From contig JAZQJG010000050.1 of NCBI GenBank assembly GCA_045541535.1, forward strand, positions 1 through 33,437: a DNA stretch of 33,437 nucleotides, given 5' to 3'. Below the pieces are notes generated by a model, which was given only the letters and a program-made list of their open reading frames with translations, was not told the origin of the DNA and did not search any database. Below, piece after piece: positions 15,278 through 22,287 of the stretch. This DNA is from Firm-08 sp045541535 (GTDB lineage Bacteria > Bacillota > Clostridia > Oscillospirales > QAKW01). The position numbers were made by a program, and so were the translations under genes. Every line of letters begins with the position of its first letter. Positions within the stretch are counted from its first letter, which is position 1.

Positions 15278-16888
15278 ATGATCTTTCCCAAGGTACAACA
15301 AGAGCGACTGACCGGTAATTTTTTCCCCGTAGGAGCCATCACCCTGTGGGCAGGGGAGGATCTTTACCAAAGTTTTAGCGTGGCATCGGTATTGAGATTG
15401 TTGATGCCGGAGTGTGACGCCCGGCCCGAATCGGAGGATGCGCTGATCTGCTGCACGGTGGAAGAAAGTCTGCCCGAGGAGGGCTATACCCTGCGTCTGA
15501 CCGACGGTCGGGTACGCCTGCAGTATAAGACCTATCGGGGGCTGGTACGGGCATTGGCCACTTTGTCCCTGCTGTTTTGCAAGAGGGAAGACGGTTTTTA
15601 TCTGCCGGAGGGGGAGATCGTGGATGCCCCCGCCTTTTCCCACCGTGGGGTGATGATCGATCCCGCCCGTGGGGTATTGCCCTTTGAAAAACTGAAACAA
15701 TATATCATTCTGGCCGCCAAGGCGCGGATGAACGTGATCCATCTGCACCTGACCGATTCTCCCGGTGTGGCGGTACGGTTGGACAGTTATCCGAAGGAGA
15801 TGATCCTGCCCGGCGCCTATACCAAGGCCCAGATGGCCGAGGTGACGGCCCTGTGCAGGGTGCTGGGGCTGGAACTGATTCCCGAGCTGGATATGCCCGC
15901 CCACGGCAAAACGCTGTTGCAGGTGTTGCCCGAGCTGCATTGTCAGGTGGAGGCGGAAATGCCGTGGTGCGTTTGCGCCGGAAATGAAGAAACCTACGCC
16001 TTTTACGAGCGGGCCATTCGGGAGATCTGTGAGATCTTTCCCGGCGGCAAATATTTCCACATCGGCGGGGACGAGTTGGAGTTTTCCGATCTCACGCCGC
16101 CCCGCTTGTGCCATTGGGAGCGTTGCCCCCGTTGCAAGGAGAAAATGGAACGGGAAGGCATTGCCGATCTGCGGGAATTTTATTATTATTTCGTCAATCG
16201 GATCAACGGCATCGTCCGTTCGCTGGGACGGCAAACGGTGATGTGGAGTGAGCAGATCGATTGCACCCGTCCCGTGGGCATCGACACCGACGTGTTGATG
16301 CAGTTTTGGCGGGTGGCCTATCCCGGCAGAGGGCCCATTGAGGGTTGCTCTATGCAGCGGCAATTGGAGATGGGCTATACCGTGATCAATTCCCACTATC
16401 CCGAGGCCTACGTGGATCTGGAAAAATATATGAATACTACCGATCTTGCCACCTGGCGACCCGACGAGCGCCCCGAATGCAGAGAAGAACTGCGGGCCGG
16501 GGTCATCGGTAGCGAGGTATGCGCCTGGGAGTGCGGCAATGAAAAGAGCTTCGGCCACTACGAGCACTCTCTGCCCTCCGCCATTTTGCTGATGGCAGAT
16601 AAACTGTGGAGCGGCCGTAAGGAGCCCTACGGTACGGCCGAGGGGCAGGCGATGACCCGCGCCCTGTTGGGGGCCGCCACCCCCGCCGAGTGCAACGTGT
16701 TTGCGGCGGTGGGCGACGTGTTGCCGCCCCGGAGTGAGGCGAGATGCTATCCCGATAAGATCACCGCCGGCAAAGCGGAACTGGAAAAATTGGAGGAACT
16801 GCTCTCTCGGCCCGGGCGTTTTGCGGGCTACGAGCATTTTGCCGCCGTTTATCTTGCCTGCGTCAGGGAGGCCAAGGAGAATCAATGA
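15278..16888 (+). CDS. Glycoside hydrolase family 20 beta-N-acetylhexosaminidase
   Basis: This 536-residue protein has an N-terminal GH20b-like domain (1-120) and a GH20 barrel starting FSHRGVMIDPARG (about 126). LELIPELDMPAHG and the catalytic pair in FHIGGDELEF (Asp about 265, Glu about 266) are present, then VMWSEQID. GH20 enzymes remove terminal GlcNAc or GalNAc using the substrate acetamido group. No signal peptide is visible, so it should act in the cytoplasm on imported or recycled glycans. An insert CHWERCPRCKEKM (about 283-295) has three Cys that could bind zinc. RBS AAAGGAG precedes ATG 15278, 12 bp after the HAD gene. Confidence 0.88.
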   Translation: MIFPKVQQERLTGNFFPVGAITLWAGEDLYQSFSVASVLRLLMPECDARPESEDALICCTVEESLPEEGYTLRLTDGRVRLQYKTYRGLVRALATLSLLFCKREDGFYLPEGEIVDAPAFSHRGVMIDPARGVLPFEKLKQYIILAAKARMNVIHLHLTDSPGVAVRLDSYPKEMILPGAYTKAQMAEVTALCRVLGLELIPELDMPAHGKTLLQVLPELHCQVEAEMPWCVCAGNEETYAFYERAIREICEIFPGGKYFHIGGDELEFSDLTPPRLCHWERCPRCKEKMEREGIADLREFYYYFVNRINGIVRSLGRQTVMWSEQIDCTRPVGIDTDVLMQFWRVAYPGRGPIEGCSMQRQLEMGYTVINSHYPEAYVDLEKYMNTTDLATWRPDERPECREELRAGVIGSEVCAWECGNEKSFGHYEHSLPSAILLMADKLWSGRKEPYGTAEGQAMTRALLGAATPAECNVFAAVGDVLPPRSEARCYPDKITAGKAELEKLEELLSRPGRFAGYEHFAAVYLACVREAKENQ

Positions 16889-18222
16889 CCAAGGAAAAAG
16901 GCTTTTATAAAAATTTCTTTTCGCTGTGGTACGTGCTGGTGCTCAACAACGTGATCATTCTGGGCGTCAATCTGGCGGATAATATTATGCTGGGCAATTT
17001 CAGCGAGCCCGCTCTGGCGGGCGCCGCCGCCTGCAATCAGTTGCAGTTCGTCTTTCAGCAGATCATTCTGGGATTGGGCAATACCGTGGTGATTCTGGGC
17101 AGTCAGCATTGGGGACAGCGCAACACCGCCGCCATCAAGCGTATCGGCTCGGTGGCAATGCTTTGCGCCTTGGCGGTGGGCGGCCTGCTCTTTTTGGCGG
17201 CGGCCTTCTTTCCCGAGGGGATGCTGCGCATCTTCACCGATTCCCCCGCCATCATAGAGCAGGGCGCGGCCTATCTGCGGGTGATCAAATACACCTATCC
17301 CGTCTTTGCCCTGACCAACGTGCTGTTGCCCACCCTGCGGGCGGTGGAGAGTGTTAAGATCGGCTTTTACGTTTCCCTGTGTACGCTGGTCACCAATATT
17401 TCTCTCAACTATTTGCTGATTTTCGGCAAGCTGGGTCTGCCCGCGCTGGGCGCCACCGGCGCCGCTCTGGCCACCCTGATTTCCCGCGTGGCGGAGCTGT
17501 TGGTGGTGGTGCTTTACGTTTTATTCGCCGACCGCAAGCTCAACTGGAGAACACAGCGGGCGACACCGGATCGGGGGACCTTCCGTCTTTTTGCCGTTAC
17601 CTGTCTGCCCGTGGTGCTCACCGACGGTCTGTTCGGCGTGTCCACCGCCCTGCAAACGGTGATCTTGGGGCATATGAACGACGCCGCCATCTCTGCCAAT
17701 TCCATTGCTACCACCCTGTATCAGGTGCTCAAGGTGGCCTCGGTGGGCTCGGCGGGCGCCGCCGGCGTGCTCATCGGTAAAACCATCGGCGAGGGCAAGT
17801 TGGACAAGATCAAGGAATACGCCAAAACCCTGCAATGTATCTTTCTCGGCATCGGCGCCCTGACGGCGATCTTTCTTTTTTTGCTCAAGGGACCCATCGT
17901 TTCCGCCTATCAGGTCAGCGCCGAAACGGCAAAGCTTGCCGACGGCTTTTTGCTGGTGCTCTGCGTAGCGGGGGCGGGGATGGCCTATCAGATGCCCGTC
18001 AACACCGGCATCGTCCGTGGCGGCGGCGACACCAAATACGTATTGCGGATGGACCTTGTCAGCATCTGGTGTATCGTGTTGCCCCTCTCCGCCTTGGCGG
18101 CCTTTGTCTTCCGGTGGCACCCCGTGGCGGTGATCGCCTGCCTCAATGCCGATCAGGTGTTCAAATGTATCCCCGCCTGTATCAAGGTCAACCGCTATCA
18201 CTGGATGAAAAAACTGACGTAA
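16885..18222 (+). CDS. MATE-family efflux transporter
   Basis: This 445-residue membrane protein has about twelve transmembrane segments in two homologous halves. Family marks include NNVIILGVNLADNIMLGNFS, GLGNTVVILGSQHWGQRN and the second-half PVVLTDGLFGVSTALQTVILG. MATE proteins export organic cations, drugs or cell-envelope precursors with Na+ or H+. It starts as ATGA on the GH20 stop, so it belongs to the operon and closes it. In this setting it may export a product of the upstream enzymes, though a general drug-efflux role is equally possible. Confidence 0.88.
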   Translation: MTKEKGFYKNFFSLWYVLVLNNVIILGVNLADNIMLGNFSEPALAGAAACNQLQFVFQQIILGLGNTVVILGSQHWGQRNTAAIKRIGSVAMLCALAVGGLLFLAAAFFPEGMLRIFTDSPAIIEQGAAYLRVIKYTYPVFALTNVLLPTLRAVESVKIGFYVSLCTLVTNISLNYLLIFGKLGLPALGATGAALATLISRVAELLVVVLYVLFADRKLNWRTQRATPDRGTFRLFAVTCLPVVLTDGLFGVSTALQTVILGHMNDAAISANSIATTLYQVLKVASVGSAGAAGVLIGKTIGEGKLDKIKEYAKTLQCIFLGIGALTAIFLFLLKGPIVSAYQVSAETAKLADGFLLVLCVAGAGMAYQMPVNTGIVRGGGDTKYVLRMDLVSIWCIVLPLSALAAFVFRWHPVAVIACLNADQVFKCIPACIKVNRYHWMKKLT

Positions 18223-18253
18223 AACTATGCACCGATCCGTGTCGTAAGATAAC

Positions 18254-18283
18254 AAAAGAAAGCAGAATGACCTCCCTTTTGCG
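18254..18283 (+). repeat. Partial copy of the 70-bp interspersed repeat
   Basis: These 30 bases, starting AAAAGAAAGCAGAATGACC and ending TTTTGCG, equal the left end of the repeat found at 29840-29909 and, inverted, at 29133-29203. The rest of this copy is diverged or replaced. It lies just downstream of the MATE gene. The remaining stretch to 18339 holds GGGAGCACCGTCCCC, which resembles the MITE terminus, but not closely enough to call. Confidence 0.7.
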
Positions 18284-18339
18284 TACCCGGGGTGGTCTCT
18301 CTTGGCGCTAAAAAGCCGGGAGCACCGTCCCCTATGCTT

Positions 18340-18501
18340 TTATTTAGATGGATAGGTGGAACAGCGAAGCAGGAAGGTGCCTTCCTCCAACTGCAATACA
18401 AAGGTGCTTTCGGCATCGTTTGCTGTTAAATCCACGATATGCAGACGATCGTCTTCATTAATTATATCAAAGAGCAAATCTTTAAACTCGTTGAGTCCCA
18501 T
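18340..18501 (-). CDS. Small protein of unknown function, divergent from the XRE regulator
   Basis: This 53-residue acidic protein begins MGLNEFKDLLFDIINEDD and ends in a short beta-rich half (FVLQLEEGTFLLRC). I do not recognise a named family; similar small proteins beside XRE regulators occur in Clostridia as far as I recall. ATG 18501 has GAGGGGGG 6 bases upstream, which makes translation credible. It is transcribed away from the XRE gene across a perfect palindrome, so both may share control. It could be a partner or modulator of the regulator. Confidence 0.6.
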   Translation of the reverse strand: MGLNEFKDLLFDIINEDDRLHIVDLTANDAESTFVLQLEEGTFLLRCSTYPSK

Positions 18502-18521
18502 CGTATCCCCCCTCTCGTTAT

Positions 18522-18545
18522 GTATTGTGCGTATACGCACAATAC
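18522..18545. promoter_or_regulatory. 24-bp perfect palindrome, probable operator of the XRE regulator
   Basis: The two 12-base arms (GTATTGTGCGTA and its complement) meet with no spacer. It stands 20 bp above the 53-residue gene and 44 bp above the XRE gene, where both promoters must lie, so binding there would repress both. An autoregulatory site for the XRE protein is the natural reading. Confidence 0.7.
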
Positions 18546-18589
18546 TATTGTACTCTCTTTTCGGTTAAAATACAAGAGAGGTGGGATAA

Positions 18590-18790
18590 ATGATCAGCTA
18601 TGCGCCCTTATGGGAAACGTTGAAGAAAAAGAAGATCAGCCAGTATCAGCTGATCAAAGAGCACGGCGTGGATCCGGCGCAGTTGCATCGACTGCGGAAC
18701 AATCAGGTCATCAAGACGGTCACGGTGGACCGCTTGTGCGAGATTTTGGATTGCCGTGTTGAAGATATTATGGAATACGTTAAAAAATAA
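18590..18790 (+). CDS. XRE-family (Cro/C1-type) small transcriptional regulator
   Basis: This 66-residue protein is a single helix-turn-helix domain. Helices follow the YozG-like pattern: LWETLKKKKISQYQLIKEHGVDPAQLHRLRNN (HTH about 18-45), then TVDRLCEILDCRVEDIMEYV. It probably binds the palindrome directly upstream. ATG 18590 has GAGAGGTGGGA before it. A strong terminator overlaps its stop codon, so it is monocistronic. Confidence 0.85.
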   Translation: MISYAPLWETLKKKKISQYQLIKEHGVDPAQLHRLRNNQVIKTVTVDRLCEILDCRVEDIMEYVKK

Positions 18791-18828
18791 TCGGTATTGT
18801 TTGTAAAAGACAATACCGATTATTTTTT
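18786..18828 (+). terminator. Intrinsic terminator of the XRE gene
   Basis: A 15-bp stem (AATAATCGGTATTGT with its complement), 9-base loop and following T run. The stem includes the TAA stop codon of the XRE gene. Confidence 0.9.
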
Positions 18829-18895
18829 GAAACAAAACCGCAGGGACAGAGGGGAATGTAGAATAAGAAACTCCCCTTATGCACAAACCAATGGG

Positions 18896-18955
18896 CTACC
18901 GGTGCCAAAAGGCCGGCATACGCTGTTTGGTCTGTTCAAATTTTTCGGGATTCAT
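18896..18955 (-). pseudogene. Short reading frame with strong RBS, possible gene remnant
   Basis: A 19-codon frame (MNPEKFEQTKQRMPAFWHR) starts 6 bases after AAGGAG, an excellent site. It ends early at TAG 18896, and nothing recognisable continues in any frame. It looks like the N-terminus of a lost gene, or a small peptide. Confidence 0.3.
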
Positions 18956-19014
18956 GGCGTTCTCCTTTATTTTTTTGAATTTATATGATAAAATGCAGTA
19001 AAGGCGGTGAAACG

Positions 19015-19071
19015 ATGAATTTTAAAACCTCGGTGATCCCGTTGGATCCCGCCCTTGCACTTTTTCCGTAA
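19015..19071 (+). pseudogene. Short reading frame with RBS, possible leader peptide or remnant
   Basis: An 18-codon frame (MNFKTSVIPLDPALALFP) has AAAGGCGG 7 bases upstream and a TATGAT box at about 18984. It diverges from the 19-codon frame at 18955. The promoter of the DUF4186 gene overlaps its end. A remnant or a leader peptide are both possible. Confidence 0.25.
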
Positions 19072-19084
19072 ATTCTTGTACTAT
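19055..19084 (+). promoter_or_regulatory. Promoter of the DUF4186 gene
   Basis: TTGCAC (19055-19060), 18-base spacer, TACTAT (19079-19084), 14 bp before ATG 19099. The transcript would have a very short leader. Confidence 0.55.
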
Positions 19085-19098
19085 TTTCAGGTGACGGT

Positions 19099-19473
19099 AT
19101 GACGGTAAACGAAGCGTTGGAGCGGCTGGGCCGCTCGGCTTTTCGGTCAAAATTTCATTTAAGCCAAGAAGACAGGGCCTACGTGGCGGAAAAGGGGATG
19201 GATACCATCCGCGCCCATGCCGCCGATTTTGTTCGTACCCGTTTGGCTCCGGCGGTGATTGCCAATGACGGCAAACAAACGCCTATGAGAGGCCATCCGG
19301 TATTCAAGGCCCAACACGCTTGCGCCTGTTGCTGTCGGGGTTGCTTGCACAAATGGTATAGGGTGCCCCAGGGGGTGGCCCTCACCGAGGAGCAACAGAA
19401 GCGCATCGTGGGCCTGCTGATGGCTTGGATCGGGCGGGAAATGTCTTGCAGGTCCGATATTGACGGTGTATAA
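19099..19473 (+). CDS. DUF4186 family protein
   Basis: This 124-residue protein matches DUF4186: LGRSAFRSKFHLSQEDRAYVAEKGMDTI, then NDGKQTPMRGHPVFKAQHACACCCRGCLHKWYRVPQG. The dense Cys/His cluster CACCCRGCLHKW (about residues 74-85) suggests a metal site. The family function is unknown to me. The last residues (CRSDIDGV) differ from typical family ends and overlap the pepD promoter. AGGTGA stands 5 bases before ATG 19099. Confidence 0.8.
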   Translation: MTVNEALERLGRSAFRSKFHLSQEDRAYVAEKGMDTIRAHAADFVRTRLAPAVIANDGKQTPMRGHPVFKAQHACACCCRGCLHKWYRVPQGVALTEEQQKRIVGLLMAWIGREMSCRSDIDGV

Positions 19474-19474
19474 T
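19446..19474 (+). promoter_or_regulatory. Promoter of the pepD-M24 peptidase unit
   Basis: TTGCAG (19446-19451), 17-base spacer, TATAAT (19469-19474), 27 bp before pepD. It lies within the last codons of the DUF4186 gene. Confidence 0.75.
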
Positions 19475-19501
19475 AAAGATATCAAATAGCAGAGGTGACT
19501 T

Positions 19502-20911
19502 ATGATTTTAGAAAATTTGCAACCCCAACGGGTGTTTTATTATTTTGAACAGCTTTGCGCCATCCCCCACGGCAGTGGCAATACCAAGGCCATCAGCGAT
19601 TGGTGTATGGCCTTTGCCGCCGCAAAGGGGCTGGAAGCGGAGCAGGACGGGCTGAACAACGTGATCATCCGTAAGCCGGCTTCACGCGGCAAAGAACACA
19701 ACGCCCCGGTGATCCTTCAGGGCCATCTGGATATGGTGTGTGAAAAGGAGGAGGGCGTGGCCTTCGACTTTACCAAGGACGGCCTGCGGCTACAGGTGGA
19801 AGGAGATCTGATCTCTGCCGAGGGTACCACTTTGGGTGGGGACGACGGCATTGCCGTGGCCATGGCTCTGGCCATTCTGGAGGACGATACCTTGATCCAT
19901 CCGCCGCTGGAGGTGCTGTTCACCGTGGACGAGGAAACGGGGATGTACGGCGCCGATGCGCTGGACGGCAGTCGTCTGCAGGGGCGCACCTTGATTAATA
20001 TTGATTCCGAGGAGGAGGGGGTGCTCACCGCCGGTTGCGCCGGTGGCCTGCGGGCGGATATTTCCCTGGAAATGATCCCTGCCGCGCTGTGCGCCCCCTG
20101 TTATCGCATTGAGATCGACGGTCTGGCCGGCGGCCACAGCGGTGTGATGATCCACACCGGCCGCCACAACGCCAACAAACTGATGGGCCAGCTTCTCTCC
20201 CGTTTGGAGGATTGTATGCTCGTTTCTCTGTCCGGCGGCGAAAAGGATAACGTGATCTGTAACAGCGCCGTGGCGGTGGTCAGTACCCCTGCCGCCGTGG
20301 CCGCCGTGGCCGCCGCCTTTGAGGCAGAGATGCGCATTCCCGCCGATCCCGACGGACGGGTCACCGTCACCCCCGTGGCCGACGCCGTGGTGGGCTGTGA
20401 CAGTATTTCCACCGCCGCCGCTTTGACCATGCTCTGCGAGTTGCCCAACGGCGTACAGCAGATGAGTCAGGACGTGCCCGGTCTGGTGCAGACCTCCCTC
20501 AATCTGGGCGTGGCCCGTCTGGAAGAGGATATCCTGCGGCTGTCCTTTTCTCTGCGTTCCTCGCTGGCGGCGGAAAAGGAGGGGTTGTTGCAACGGCTGA
20601 TCGCCATCGCCGGCAAGCACGGCGCCACCGTTACCACCCGTGGCGATTATCCCGCCTGGGAGTTCCGCAAGGATTCCCCCCTGCGGGACAAAATGACCGA
20701 GATCTATACCCGTCTCTACGGCAAGGCCCCCAAGGTGGAGATCATCCACGCCGGTCTGGAATGCGGCCTGCTGGGGCAAAAGCTGCCCGGTATGGACGCC
20801 GTGTCCATCGGTCCCGACCTGTGGGACATCCATTCCCCCCGAGAGCGGCTGAGCATTGCCTCCACCGCCCGTACCTATACCTATCTTTGTGAAATTTTAA
20901 AGGAGTTGTAA
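19502..20911 (+). CDS. pepD: Aminoacyl-histidine dipeptidase (peptidase D, M20C)
   Basis: This 469-residue zinc dipeptidase cleaves Xaa-His and other dipeptides in the cytoplasm. M20 metal and catalytic residues are seen in order: QGHLDMVCEK (His and Asp, about 75), LGGDDGIAVA (about 117), TVDEETGMYG (catalytic Glu, about 145), IDSEEEG (about 166) and HAGLECGLLGQK (His, about 420). The lid domain begins near GGHSGVMIH. The length agrees with E. coli PepD. RBS AGAGGTGA precedes ATG 19502. The M24 peptidase follows 3 bp downstream in the same unit. Confidence 0.92.
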   Translation: MILENLQPQRVFYYFEQLCAIPHGSGNTKAISDWCMAFAAAKGLEAEQDGLNNVIIRKPASRGKEHNAPVILQGHLDMVCEKEEGVAFDFTKDGLRLQVEGDLISAEGTTLGGDDGIAVAMALAILEDDTLIHPPLEVLFTVDEETGMYGADALDGSRLQGRTLINIDSEEEGVLTAGCAGGLRADISLEMIPAALCAPCYRIEIDGLAGGHSGVMIHTGRHNANKLMGQLLSRLEDCMLVSLSGGEKDNVICNSAVAVVSTPAAVAAVAAAFEAEMRIPADPDGRVTVTPVADAVVGCDSISTAAALTMLCELPNGVQQMSQDVPGLVQTSLNLGVARLEEDILRLSFSLRSSLAAEKEGLLQRLIAIAGKHGATVTTRGDYPAWEFRKDSPLRDKMTEIYTRLYGKAPKVEIIHAGLECGLLGQKLPGMDAVSIGPDLWDIHSPRERLSIASTARTYTYLCEILKEL

Positions 20912-20914
20912 GCC

Positions 20915-21985
20915 ATGTTTGCCAAAAGAATCGTTCAATTGCAGGAAAAACTGAATGTAAAGGAAGCTCTGCTGGTCATCAGCGAGCCCAACCGTTTTTA
21001 TCTCACCGGCTTTCATTCCAGCGCCGGCAGTGTGTTGGTCACCAAAGAAAAGGCATATTTTCTCATTGATTTCCGCTATGTGGAAAAGGCAAAGAGCGTG
21101 GTGGACAGTTGCGAGGTATTGCTCTCCAATCGCAGTGAGGGCGAGCTGCAGGCGCTGTTGGAGCGCCACGGCGTTCACCGCTTGTACGTGGAGACCCGTA
21201 CCTTTAGTCTGGCAGACAAGCAGGCCTATACCGCCGCTCTGCCGGGGATTGAGATCTTGGAGGAGGACGTGATGGATCGGGCGCTGGAAGAACTTCGCGC
21301 CGTCAAGAGTGAGCAGGAGCTTTCCCACATCCGCGCCGCTCAAAAGATCACCGACGAGACCTTTACCTATATTCTGGAGCATATTGAGCCCGGTCGCAGT
21401 GAGATCGAGGTAATGCTGGATATGGAATTTTATATGAGAAAGCTGGGTAGCCAAGGTGTGTCCTTTGATTTTATCGTGGTCAGCGGCAAAAATTCCTCCT
21501 TGCCCCACGGCGTTCCCTCGGACAAGCGCATTGAGGTGGGGGACTTCGTTACCATGGACTTCGGCGCCGTGGTGGAGGGCTATCGCAGTGATATGACCCG
21601 TACTGTGGCGGTGGGGTGCGTCAGCGCCGAACAGCGCAAGGTATACGACACCGTGCTTTCCGCGCAAAAGGCCGCCATTGCCGCCGTCCGTCCGGGGTTG
21701 GTCTGTAAGGAGATCGACAAGGTGGCCCGTGATCTGATCTACGGCGCCGGCTACGAGGGCTGCTTCGGCCACGGGCTGGGCCACAGCGTGGGCATTGAGA
21801 TCCACGAAAACCCCAACTTCAACAAGCGGTGCGAAACCGTCCTCAAGCCCGGCACGGTGATGACGGTGGAGCCGGGCATCTATCTGGAGAATAAATTCGG
21901 CGTGCGCATTGAGGATATGGTCTACGTTACCGATGACGGTTGCATCGATATTACCGAGAGCGAGCGGGAGCTGATCATCCTTTAG
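20915..21985 (+). CDS. M24-family Xaa-Pro peptidase (aminopeptidase P-like)
   Basis: This 356-residue protein has a creatinase-like N-terminal domain (1-125; EPNRFYLTGFHSSAGSVLV) and an M24 'pita bread' domain. The metal ligands are in TMDFGA (Asp), SDMTRTVA (Asp), GHGLGHSVG (His), TVEPGIY (Glu) and VRIEDMVYV (Glu). It releases N-terminal residues from, or splits, Xaa-Pro bonds. Length and N-domain fit short clostridial PepP/PepQ proteins; aminopeptidase versus dipeptidase is not decided by sequence. AAAGGAG lies 9 bases upstream, across the pepD stop. Confidence 0.9.
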   Translation: MFAKRIVQLQEKLNVKEALLVISEPNRFYLTGFHSSAGSVLVTKEKAYFLIDFRYVEKAKSVVDSCEVLLSNRSEGELQALLERHGVHRLYVETRTFSLADKQAYTAALPGIEILEEDVMDRALEELRAVKSEQELSHIRAAQKITDETFTYILEHIEPGRSEIEVMLDMEFYMRKLGSQGVSFDFIVVSGKNSSLPHGVPSDKRIEVGDFVTMDFGAVVEGYRSDMTRTVAVGCVSAEQRKVYDTVLSAQKAAIAAVRPGLVCKEIDKVARDLIYGAGYEGCFGHGLGHSVGIEIHENPNFNKRCETVLKPGTVMTVEPGIYLENKFGVRIEDMVYVTDDGCIDITESERELIIL

Positions 21986-22005
21986 TGCCGTCTTTTGTGG
22001 TCAAA

Positions 22006-22024
22006 TGTTCATCATTGGTGAACA
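22006..22024. promoter_or_regulatory. Inverted repeat upstream of the opp promoter
   Basis: TGTTCA and TGAACA separated by 7 bases, ending 16 bp above the opp -35 box. A transcription factor site is possible, but the arms are short. Confidence 0.35.
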
Positions 22025-22040
22025 AAATGGCGTGTTTTGC

Positions 22041-22069
22041 TTGACTTTGATGTCATTTCGTGATATCAT
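22041..22069 (+). promoter_or_regulatory. Promoter of the opp operon
   Basis: TTGACT (22041-22046), 17-base spacer, TATCAT (22064-22069). The start codon of oppB is about 210 bp below, giving an unusually long leader that contains a terminator and a second hairpin. Confidence 0.75.
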
Positions 22070-22132
22070 ATTAAACTGAAAAAGAGCCATTATGTCGCAA
22101 AACACAAGATCGAAACAGCGTTTTAAACACCC

Positions 22133-22165
22133 AAAAAAGGTCTTGTCCCGCGCAAGACCTTTTTT
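22133..22165 (+). terminator. Intrinsic terminator within the opp leader
   Basis: Stem AAAAAAGGTCTTG pairing with CAAGACCTTTTTT around a 7-base loop, T-rich downstream. It lies about 60-90 nt into the predicted transcript. Either it controls read-through into oppB (attenuation), or it ends a short separate RNA. A TATAAT at about 22169 just after it could serve a second promoter, though its -35 is poor. Confidence 0.8.
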
Positions 22166-22207
22166 CATTATAATGAATCAAACACCGTCCAAAGCAGCGG
22201 CTTTGCT

Positions 22208-22234
22208 TTGCGGACAAACTTCGTTTGTCCGCAA
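22208..22234 (+). promoter_or_regulatory. Second hairpin in the opp leader
   Basis: A 12-bp perfect stem (TTGCGGACAAAC) with a 3-base TTC loop and no T run, 54 bp above the oppB start. It could stabilise mRNA or compete with another structure; no known riboswitch class is apparent. Confidence 0.5.
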
Positions 22235-22287
22235 GATTGGTACATCGTTCATTATTACTATTAAAAATTTTTGAGGGGTTGAGTTTT

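Noticed and set aside
15260..16885. A 541-codon minus-strand open frame
   Set aside because: It is the antisense of the GH20 gene, which has catalytic motifs and operon overlap; the antisense protein has low-complexity His/Gly/Gln content.
22092..22274. A 60-codon frame in the opp leader
   Set aside because: It runs through the intrinsic terminator and the hairpin, lacks a good RBS and matches nothing. I kept it only as a possible leader peptide within the finding on the opp leader.
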